Source: Phycisphaeraceae bacterium (GTDB taxonomy: Bacteria > Planctomycetota > Phycisphaerae > Phycisphaerales > Phycisphaeraceae). From it: a DNA stretch of 7,353 nt. The translations under genes were made by a program, and so were the position numbers. Below the pieces are notes generated by a model. The model did no database searches. It had not been told where the DNA came from and saw nothing but the letters and a program-made list of their open reading frames with translations. Positions 1-4,836 of this stretch are shown here, piece after piece. Each line of letters opens with the position of its first letter. Positions within the stretch are counted from its first letter, which is position 1. The DNA lies in NCBI GenBank assembly GCA_003552605.1, contig PUNN01000458.1, forward strand, positions 1-7,353, read 5' to 3'.

Positions 1-555
1 CGGCAGCATCGCCGCCACGTTCGTCCCACCGAGTTGCGGGCCACCCTCGAGTGGGCCGCCCACCGGCCACAGTGCGATCGCCGCGGCCTCGTGGATCGCC
101 AGATATTTGGGCGATTGCGGAGAGATGTAAATCTCGTTCTGAGCCTCGCCGCTGCGGGCGGTGTCATCGGCGCCGATCTGCACCACCGCGGCCCGGGCCG
201 CGGCGAAGGCGCTGTAGTGGACGAAAAGGTTGCCCACCATCAGCAGCATGACCTGCGCCATCATGAGAATGAAGAACATGGCAAAGGGCAGCACGAGGGC
301 GAACTCGATCACCGCCGTGCCCCGTTCCCCGTTGCCTCCAGCGGCATCGCCCGCCCGCCGCGTCTCGGCCAGCGTCGTGCGGCCGATTCGCCACATGACC
401 CGCGCGGCGAGGGCGAAGCCGATGGCACCGGCTGCGAGCATCAGCGTCCATATCAGCGACTCGCGGCTGCTCAGCGCTGCCCACAGCCAACTGCCCGCGG
501 CCATCTCGACGGTGGCAACATCCCCTGTGGAACCAACTTGGGGTGATGAGCTCAT
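1..555 (-). CDS. TadE-like pseudopilin of the Tad pilus, partial (C-terminus beyond window)
   Basis: The frame is open from an ATG at 555 to the window edge, giving 185 residues without a stop. Its core, RGTAVIEFALVLPFAMFF (78-95), is the class III prepilin-like motif of the TadE/TadF family: Gly79 at the expected cleavage point, Glu84 at +5, then a membrane helix to about 109. TadE-type proteins are minor pseudopilins, processed by the prepilin peptidase encoded just upstream and needed for Tad pilus assembly at the inner membrane. The start is supported by GGAG seven bases upstream and by an in-frame stop at 583-585. The motif is unusually far from the N-terminus, because TadE proteins normally carry only a short charged leader. 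Here about 78 residues precede it, including a second hydrophobic segment (about 33-52). The C-terminal part seen so far is soluble. Family assignment is confident; the role of the extension is unknown. Confidence 0.85.
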   Translation of the reverse strand, partial: MSSSPQVGSTGDVATVEMAAGSWLWAALSSRESLIWTLMLAAGAIGFALAARVMWRIGRTTLAETRRAGDAAGGNGERGTAVIEFALVLPFAMFFILMMAQVMLLMVGNLFVHYSAFAAARAAVVQIGADDTARSGEAQNEIYISPQSPKYLAIHEAAAIALWPVGGPLEGGPQLGGTNVAAMLP

Positions 556-613
556 CAGCGGGCTCCGGCTTGGCGGCGCAGGTCACGACCCGGCGCCACC
601 CGCACGTTCAATT

Positions 614-697
614 CTATCTCCCCGCCGCAATCCCGGCCCCAGGGCGTCGTGGCCAGCCGCCCGCTGGTGGAGGCTGATTGCCATCGGACCGGGTCAT
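614..697 (-). CDS. Possible 27-codon small ORF between the peptidase and TadE-like genes
   Basis: The 211-base gap between the peptidase stop (767) and the TadE-like start (555) contains a full Shine-Dalgarno match, AAGGAGG (708-714), ten bases before an ATG at 697. The frame ends at TAG after 27 codons and includes a Pro-Pro-Pro run. A second frame covers the rest of the gap and ends in TGATG, where its stop overlaps the TadE-like ATG by one base, as in translational coupling. Neither peptide resembles a known protein to me. It could be a translated leader, a frameshifted remnant of a longer gene, or untranslated spacer. Confidence is low. Confidence 0.22.
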   Translation of the reverse strand: MTRSDGNQPPPAGGWPRRPGAGIAAGR

Positions 698-766
698 GCC
701 TCGCCCACCTCCTTATCTGCGCCGTTGGCCCGACCCGGCGCCCCCTCAGCGGCGCCAGTGGCCGGC

Positions 767-1339
767 TCAGAAGGCGCTGTAGCGCGACCACGGCAATTCC
801 AGCCCGATCACGTGCTCAAGGGCGGCCAGCAGGCCTGCCAGCGCCAGGGCCAGGCCAAACGGCAGGCGCGGGCTGTCGCTCGGCGCGGCATCGCGCGCAC
901 CTGCGGCGGAACTGACCAGCAGCAACCATATCCGCTGCGCGGTTTGCCGAACCTTCCCCTGGACCACCATTACGATCACCGCCATGGCCAGCACGATGAA
1001 GCAACTGTAGAAGACCGTCGCGACCACGCTCTGCCACATCCCCGTCCACGCACCGATCAGGCCCATCAGCTTCGCATCCCCCCCCCCGACGACGCCGATC
1101 AGCCGCAGAACCATGAACGGGACCAGCCCCACGAGCAACGCCACCGCGGCCCCGCCTGCCTGAGCACCCGCGCTCGCCCAGCCGTCGGTCGCCCAACCGG
1201 CCACCGCCCAGAAAGCCAGGCCTGCAAGCATGCCCGGGTAAGTCAGCCAGTTGGGAATGATGCCCCACCGGCAATCGGTGTAAGCGGCGACGGTCAGTGC
1301 CCCGCCGAGAACGACTGTCGCCGCGATGGGCACGATCAC
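767..1339 (-). CDS. tadV: Type IV prepilin peptidase, TadV/CpaA family
   Basis: This 190-residue integral membrane aspartyl protease matches the short peptidases of Tad systems, which lack the N-methyltransferase domain of PilD. The two catalytic aspartates are visible. Asp22 lies in the segment YTDCRWGIIPN after the first helix, and Asp88 in GGGDAKLMG, the GxGD motif. Further helices run to about residue 137, and an LPFGLALALAGLLAAL helix follows near the C-terminus. Its expected substrates are the two Flp-like prepilins and the TadE-like protein of the same gene run. The start is GTG at 1339, the only usable start after the in-frame stop at 1361-1363. AGGAG lies 11 bases upstream, slightly far. 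The codons for the GGGD motif form ten consecutive G on the coding strand (1078-1087), a possible slippage site (see findings). Confidence 0.93.
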   Translation of the reverse strand: MIVPIAATVVLGGALTVAAYTDCRWGIIPNWLTYPGMLAGLAFWAVAGWATDGWASAGAQAGGAAVALLVGLVPFMVLRLIGVVGGGDAKLMGLIGAWTGMWQSVVATVFYSCFIVLAMAVIVMVVQGKVRQTAQRIWLLLVSSAAGARDAAPSDSPRLPFGLALALAGLLAALEHVIGLELPWSRYSAF

Positions 1340-1380
1340 GTCTGTCGAAACTCCTGAGTGTCAGCGCCCTGCTTCTGCAG

Positions 1381-1449
1381 GCCCGCCGCGCGGGCGGGTG
1401 CGCATCGGCAAATGGAAAAAGGGCATGTATCCCTTGATTTTATAAAGGG
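1381..1449 (-). promoter_or_regulatory. AT-rich intercistronic segment with alternating short hairpins
   Basis: The 184-base gap between the second pilin and the peptidase has an AT-rich island. Read on the minus strand, CCCTT (1445-1449), AAGGG (1431-1435) and CCCTT followed by TTT (1416-1423) occur in order. The middle block can pair with either neighbour, and the 2:3 pairing is followed by a short T run, like a miniature attenuator. A separate GCCCGC/GCGGGC hairpin lies at 1381-1395. The stems are only 5-6 bp, so a regulatory role is a guess. No -35 element accompanies the TATAAA at 1439-1444. Confidence 0.25.
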
Positions 1450-1523
1450 TTACAAACACCCCTCCCTCGCGCCGGTTCCGGGTCAGTGCCGAATGCGCTA
1501 GGGCAGTTTCCGCCCACCGTGCA

Positions 1524-1730
1524 TCACTGTGGCCGGGCCAGATCTTCACTGTCGCCGCGCATCGTGTCCCACAGGTCCACGAGCCAGTCGCGGATGTCAG
1601 CCCCGTAGAAGATCAGGATGCCGAGCAGGGGCAGGATCAGTGCGGCCAGCAGCAGCAGCTTCTCCAGACCTTCAGCCCCGCGCTCGCAGTGGTGCAGTTC
1701 AGACAGAACTCGTCGGACTCGTTTCATCAT
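1524..1730 (-). CDS. Small Flp-type prepilin with acidic tail
   Basis: This 68-residue protein has class III prepilin architecture: a basic leader (MMKRVRR...), then ERG|AEGLEKLLLLAALILP. Cleavage is expected after Gly18 and Glu23 falls at +5, followed by a hydrophobic helix to about residue 43. Flp pilins normally carry Glu-Tyr at +5/+6, whereas here +6 is Lys. The mature protein of about 50 residues ends in a charged, mostly acidic tail (DIRDWLVDLWDTMRGDSEDLARPQ region), unlike the upstream pilin. Two ATG codons occur in tandem (1730, 1727), with AAGGAG upstream at 1741-1746. It sits 58 bases after the first pilin and before the prepilin peptidase. It could be a minor pilin or a TadF-like pseudopilin rather than the fibre subunit. 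Recognition rests on the motif and context, not on overall similarity. Confidence 0.8.
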   Translation of the reverse strand: MMKRVRRVLSELHHCERGAEGLEKLLLLAALILPLLGILIFYGADIRDWLVDLWDTMRGDSEDLARPQ

Positions 1731-1748
1731 ACGGGGTCCTCTCCTTTT

Positions 1749-1787
1749 CGCCGTGATCGGCGTCGGGGGGGTAGGCGCCGCTGCGCC
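1749..1787 (-). other. Two tandem hairpins between the two pilin genes
   Basis: Two perfect 5-bp stems with four-base loops lie in the 58-base spacer: CGCCG/CGGCG at 1749-1762 and GGCGC/GCGCC at 1774-1787, separated by a seven-C run on the transcript strand. The first lies directly before the second pilin's Shine-Dalgarno sequence. Such spacers can set relative expression of cotranscribed pilins by affecting mRNA stability or ribosome access. That role is inferred only. Confidence 0.25.
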
Positions 1788-1788
1788 G

Positions 1789-2031
1789 TCAGGGGAACGG
1801 TAAGCTGTTGATCTGGCTCAACATACGGTAATGCTCGACCAGAATGTTCAACGCGATCATCATGATCGCGAAGCTTGGAATGCCGATCGCCGCGAGAAGC
1901 AGCGCCCACTCGAGGGTGGTCGTGCCCGCATCGCCGCGGCCGAGCCGACGCCGCAGCCGACGAACCGCGCGGCGGGCACTCAGCCGCCACGAGCGAATCG
2001 GGTGCCACGGACGGGCTCGGCGGGCGATCAT
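1789..2031 (-). CDS. Small Flp-type prepilin with long arginine-rich leader
   Basis: This 80-residue protein has a 36-residue, very Arg-rich leader ending GDAG|TTTLEWALLLAAIGIP. Gly36 is the expected cleavage point and Glu41 is at +5, as in Flp/Tad prepilins, with Trp instead of the usual Tyr at +6. A hydrophobic helix spans about 42-65 and the mature chain is about 44 residues, which is in the size range of Flp pilins. It begins 26 bases after the cpaF stop, so it is almost certainly cotranscribed with the ATPase. The ATG at 2031 is the only start after the in-frame TAG at 2065-2067. The nearest GGAG is 12 bases away, so initiation may depend on translation of cpaF. It is the better candidate for the major pilus subunit. 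Confidence 0.85.
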   Translation of the reverse strand: MIARRARPWHPIRSWRLSARRAVRRLRRRLGRGDAGTTTLEWALLLAAIGIPSFAIMMIALNILVEHYRMLSQINSLPFP

Positions 2032-2057
2032 GGCGGTAAAACGCTCCGTAGTTTCCG

Positions 2058-3194
2058 TTATTGCCTACTCTTATTATCGTCGCTATCTGCACCCGGTTCA
2101 AATATGTGGCGCGTCAAATCGCTGACCATGTCTTGCTCTTCCGGGCGCAGATGCCCGGCCATCAAGGACTTACGCCCCGACCACCCAAGCACCATGCGTT
2201 GGTCCGACCCTGCCGGCGCCGGCTTCAGGGTGAAAATGTCGCGCAGAATGTACCGGCCGTTGTCATCAATGCCCTCCAACTCGGTGATCTGCGTCACCAC
2301 CCGGTGGCCCCCGAGGTGGCGCGACATCTGCACCATCAGGTCCAGGGCCGAGGCGATCTGCCAGCGAAGGGCCGATAACGGCAACTCGACCTGGCTCATC
2401 AGTGCAAGCGTCTCGAGCCGGTTGAGGGCATCGGAAGGGTTGTCAGCGTGCAAGGTGCCCATCGACCCGCCGTGGCCGCTGGTCATGGCCTGGATCATGT
2501 CCAGTGCCTCGCCGCCGCGCACCTCGCCGATGATGATCCGGTCCGGCCGCAGCCGCAGGCTGCTGCGGAACAGGTCGCGGATGCCCACGTACCCGCGTCC
2601 GTAGCGGTCGGCGGCGCGGGACTCCATCGACACCACGTGGTCCTGCTGGAGCTGCAACTCCGCCGAGTCTTCGATCACCACGATGCGCTGCCCGGTGGGG
2701 ATGAACATCGACAGGGCGTTGAGCAGCGACGTCTTGCCCGAACTCGTGCCCCCGGCCACCATGAGGTTCCGCTCGGAAATCACCGCGATCTTCAGGTATT
2801 CGGTCGCCTCCTCGGTGAGGGTGCCGAGTTCGATCAGCCAGTCGAGGTCGAGCACGGACTTGTTGTACTTGCGGATGGTCATCACCGTGCCGTGGCGCGA
2901 GCAGGGATACTTGGCCACGTGGACGCGGGAGCCATCGGGCAGGCGGCCATCGACGAGCGGGTTGTCATCGCTGAGGCTCTTGCCCGTGAACTGGAGGATG
3001 TTGTTGACTGCGATCTCGTAGGCTTCCTGGTCGGTGAACCGCGCCGGCACCTGCTCGAGCTGTCCGCTCCGCTCGATGTAGATTTCATCGGCCCGGTTGA
3101 CCATGATCTCGCTGACAGTGACATCCTCGAGATATTCGCGCAGCGGGGCGAGGTAATGGTCGACGGTGGCTTCGAAGATCGAGGTCGTTTTCAT
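2058..3194 (-). CDS. cpaF: Tad pilus assembly ATPase CpaF/TadA (type II/IV secretion ATPase)
   Basis: This 378-residue cytoplasmic ATPase of the VirB11/PulE superfamily, CpaF/TadA branch, powers polymerisation of Tad (Flp) pili. The N-terminal region (VTVSEIMVNRADEIYIER, 25-42) is typical of the family's N-terminal domain. In the core, Walker A is GGTSSGKTS (148-156, Lys154) and the Asp box is RIVVIEDSAEL (170-180). Walker B is LRPDRIIIGEVRGGEALDM (215-233, Glu224) and the His box is GHGGSMGTLHADNP (240-253). All key residues are intact. The ATG at 3194 is preferred because family similarity begins at FEATVDHYLAPL. An upstream in-frame ATG at 3251 would add 19 unrelated residues. Neither has a strong ribosome binding site. 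The pilin genes follow, but the membrane platform genes tadB/tadC, usually next to cpaF, do not. Confidence 0.96.
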   Translation of the reverse strand: MKTTSIFEATVDHYLAPLREYLEDVTVSEIMVNRADEIYIERSGQLEQVPARFTDQEAYEIAVNNILQFTGKSLSDDNPLVDGRLPDGSRVHVAKYPCSRHGTVMTIRKYNKSVLDLDWLIELGTLTEEATEYLKIAVISERNLMVAGGTSSGKTSLLNALSMFIPTGQRIVVIEDSAELQLQQDHVVSMESRAADRYGRGYVGIRDLFRSSLRLRPDRIIIGEVRGGEALDMIQAMTSGHGGSMGTLHADNPSDALNRLETLALMSQVELPLSALRWQIASALDLMVQMSRHLGGHRVVTQITELEGIDDNGRYILRDIFTLKPAPAGSDQRMVLGWSGRKSLMAGHLRPEEQDMVSDLTRHIFEPGADSDDNKSRQ

Positions 3195-3263
3195 GGGCAA
3201 CACTTCACAGGGGGAATGCTCCGCTGGCAAGCGCGGGGCCTGAGGGTCCATACCGCATCATCC

Positions 3264-3269
3264 ATTGTA
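3264..3269 (-). promoter_or_regulatory. Possible -10 element for the Tad gene run
   Basis: TACAAT on the minus strand matches the sigma70 -10 consensus at five of six positions. It would start a transcript about 60 bases before cpaF. No good -35 hexamer lies at 16-18 bases, so this is tentative. A CCCGGC/GCCGGG hairpin (3291-3309) lies just upstream. Confidence 0.28.
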
Positions 3270-3392
3270 AGCCTATTTTCCCGTCCGTGGCCCGGCAAAA
3301 GCTGCCGGGGGGGATGGCGCGAGTCGTACAGCGCAAGTCGCCGCTGACCATGCCAACCGGCTCGACCCCTGCATGCGCCTGTCCTGCACAGG

Positions 3393-3421
3393 TTGCCACC
3401 GTTGCGGCGACCCCCTATGTT
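3393..3421 (+). promoter_or_regulatory. Sigma70-type promoter for dapB
   Basis: TTGCCA (3393-3398, five of six to TTGACA) and TATGTT (3416-3421, four of six to TATAAT) are separated by exactly 17 bases. Transcription would begin near 3428, leaving a leader of about 66 bases before the dapB ATG. Confidence 0.5.
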
Positions 3422-3433
3422 CCGCTGCCTGAT

Positions 3434-3456
3434 GGGGCAATGTCTTCGCTTGCCCC
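3434..3456 (+). promoter_or_regulatory. Hairpin in the dapB leader
   Basis: GGGGCAA (3434-3440) and TTGCCCC (3450-3456) form a perfect 7-bp stem with a nine-base loop, placed just after the predicted transcription start. A second TTGCCC at 3459-3464 could compete for the same arm. There is no T run, so it is not a standard terminator. It is too small to be a lysine riboswitch. It may affect translation or mRNA stability. Confidence 0.35.
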
Positions 3457-3493
3457 GGTTGCCCACCAAACGCATCTGTCGCTGGAGCCTGCC

Positions 3494-4300
3494 ATGACCC
3501 GTCTTGTCATTCACGGTGCCGCCGGTCGCATGGGCCGGCGGTTGATTGCCCAGGCCGCTGAGACCGAAGGGCTGAGCCTCGCCGCCGCCGTCGAGGCGCC
3601 CGGGCATGAGCGGATCGGCAGCGATGCCGGCACGCTTGCAGGGATCGAGCCGATCGGGGTCCCACTGACCGACCGGCTGCCCGCGGCGGGGCAGGCGGAT
3701 GTGGTGATCGACTTCACGACCCCGGCAGCGCTACGCCCACTGCTGCCCGCGGTAAGCGCTGCAAAGCTTGGGCTGGTGATCGGCACCACCGGCCTGGGTG
3801 ATGATGACCACGCCGCGATCGACGCCGCTGGGGCGGAGATCCCCATCGTGCAGGCGCCCAACATGAGCCTCGGGGTCAACCTGCTGCTGGACCTGGCGGC
3901 GAAGGTCGCGGCGACGCTCGGTGAGGACTACGACATCGAGATCACCGAGACCCACCACCGCTTCAAGAAAGATGCCCCCTCCGGCACGGCCATGGGTCTG
4001 GCCGAGGCGATATGCCATGCCACCGGCCGGGACACGGGACGGGACCTCGTCCATGGCCGCCACGGCGCCGAGGCGACCCGGATGCGGGGTGAAATCGGCA
4101 TGCACGCGCTACGCAGCGGGGATGTGGTGGGCCGGCACACCATCAGCTACGCCACGCTCGGTGAGGAGCTTCAACTGACCCACCTCGCCACCAACCGCGA
4201 CATCTTCGCCCGCGGCGCCCTGCGCGCTGCGGCGTGGCTGACCGGCCGCGCCGCCGGCCGCTACGGCATGAAGGATGTACTCGGGTTGGAAAATGGTTGA
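3494..4300 (+). CDS. dapB: 4-hydroxy-tetrahydrodipicolinate reductase DapB
   Basis: This 268-residue cytoplasmic enzyme catalyses the NAD(P)H-dependent reduction step after DapA in lysine and diaminopimelate synthesis; diaminopimelate also feeds peptidoglycan. The N-terminal Rossmann fold has the nucleotide-binding loop IHGAAGRMGRRL (6-17), followed by VVIDFTTP (70-77) and IGTTGL (96-101). The signature ETHHRFKKDAPSGTA (152-166) contains the catalytic His154 and Lys158 and the substrate-binding DAPSGTA. The length is normal for DapB. The frame is open further upstream, but the ATG at 3494 has GGAG six bases before it and starts right at the conserved MTRLVIHGAAGRMG, so the longer version is rejected. 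It is divergent from the Tad genes and convergent with the CDGSH gene, so it is probably monocistronic. Nothing is missing or damaged. Confidence 0.97.
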   Translation: MTRLVIHGAAGRMGRRLIAQAAETEGLSLAAAVEAPGHERIGSDAGTLAGIEPIGVPLTDRLPAAGQADVVIDFTTPAALRPLLPAVSAAKLGLVIGTTGLGDDDHAAIDAAGAEIPIVQAPNMSLGVNLLLDLAAKVAATLGEDYDIEITETHHRFKKDAPSGTAMGLAEAICHATGRDTGRDLVHGRHGAEATRMRGEIGMHALRSGDVVGRHTISYATLGEELQLTHLATNRDIFARGALRAAAWLTGRAAGRYGMKDVLGLENG

Positions 4301-4365
4301 ACCGCCATTGGCAACCGTTCGAGGCAGCACCCTTCAATCCATGTAAACGTCGCGGCCTTCCCTCC

Positions 4366-4466
4366 CAGGGCAAACCCATGTAGCTGCGAAACAGGGTGGC
4401 ATGGCGAGCGGCTGCGGACCCCGAAAGCCGCTGACGCAGCCACCCAAACTACATGCGTTAGTCCTG
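4366..4466. repeat. 101-nt imperfect inverted repeat between convergent genes
   Basis: The structure has three nested stems: an outer arm 4366-4383 with 4449-4466 (CATGTAG/CTACATG core, 15 Watson-Crick pairs plus one G-T and two mismatches), GGGTGGC/GCCACCC (4394-4400, 4439-4445), and AGCGGCT/AGCCGCT (4407-4413, 4426-4432) closing a 12-base loop. It lies 65 bases after the dapB stop and 34 bases after the CDGSH stop, so a bidirectional transcription end is the plain explanation. There is no T tract on either strand. The outer arm ends in GCGTTAGTC opposite GGCAAACC, which recalls integron attC core sites (see findings). Confidence 0.5.
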
Positions 4467-4500
4467 CCTTACCTCGCCGCCCATAGTGGCTGAGGCTCCA

Positions 4501-4707
4501 TTACTCATCGCGGGTTTCGACAATGCTCTGCCGCGCCTTGTCGTAGATGCAGAGTTTGCCATCGACCTCGTTCTGTTTGGCCATCTTGTGGTTGCCATCG
4601 CAGTAGGGCAGGTTCTGGCTCAGCCCGCACATGCAGACGAACACGGGCTTTTCCTGGGGGTCGATACGGGCCGGGCCGGTGGCATCGTGATAGATCATTC
4701 GGGCCAT
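4501..4707 (-). CDS. Small CDGSH-type [2Fe-2S] iron-sulfur protein
   Basis: This 68-residue protein has one CDGSH iron-sulfur domain. The motif CMCGLSQNLPYCDGNHK supplies the 3Cys-1His ligand set (Cys25, Cys27, Cys36, His40) with the expected C-x-C-x2-S-x3-P-x-C-D-G-x-H spacing. Such proteins bind a redox-active, acid-labile [2Fe-2S] cluster and are linked to electron transfer or iron-sulfur trafficking, but small bacterial members mostly lack an assigned role. There is no signal peptide or membrane anchor, so it should be cytosolic. The start is firm: AAGGAG (4716-4721) lies eight bases before the ATG. It follows the symporter gene on the same strand after a 129-base gap, so cotranscription is possible but not required. 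The leader contains an eight-G run on the transcript strand (4754-4761). Confidence 0.92.
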   Translation of the reverse strand: MARMIYHDATGPARIDPQEKPVFVCMCGLSQNLPYCDGNHKMAKQNEVDGKLCIYDKARQSIVETRDE

Positions 4708-4801
4708 GGAACTGTCTCCTTACCTGATAGAACTTCGATTCGTTACCCGTTGTCCCCCCCCTTGTGTCCGCGGCCGGCTCGGGGGCCGGGCAGCGTGGCG
4801 G

Positions 4802-4807
4802 ATTATA
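4802..4807 (-). promoter_or_regulatory. Possible -10 element for the CDGSH gene
   Basis: A perfect TATAAT on the minus strand would start a transcript about 88 bases before the CDGSH ATG. It lies just past the symporter stop and after a small CGCCG/CGGCG hairpin. No recognisable -35 hexamer is found at the right distance, so confidence is low. Confidence 0.28.
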
Positions 4808-4836
4808 AGCACGCCGCCAGCGGCGGGCGCGGCGGG

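Noticed and set aside
230..1357. Long plus-strand open frame (375 codons) opposite the TadE-like and peptidase genes
   Set aside because: It is antisense to well-supported genes, its translation is Pro/Arg/His-rich without recognisable motifs, and high GC makes such frames common.
1381..1395. GC hairpin as a rho-independent terminator
   Set aside because: No T run follows on either strand, and the peptidase gene downstream appears to belong to the same gene run.
1361..1549. 62-codon minus-strand frame between the second pilin and the peptidase
   Set aside because: It starts at GTG inside the pilin gene without a ribosome binding site and shows no hydrophobic or family features.
2448..3347. 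299-codon plus-strand open frame
   Set aside because: Antisense shadow of cpaF, whose Walker motifs are all in the opposite strand's frame.
3287..3493. N-terminal extension of DapB
   Set aside because: The extra 69 codons contain the predicted promoter and leader hairpin, and DapB similarity plus the Shine-Dalgarno sequence begin at 3494.
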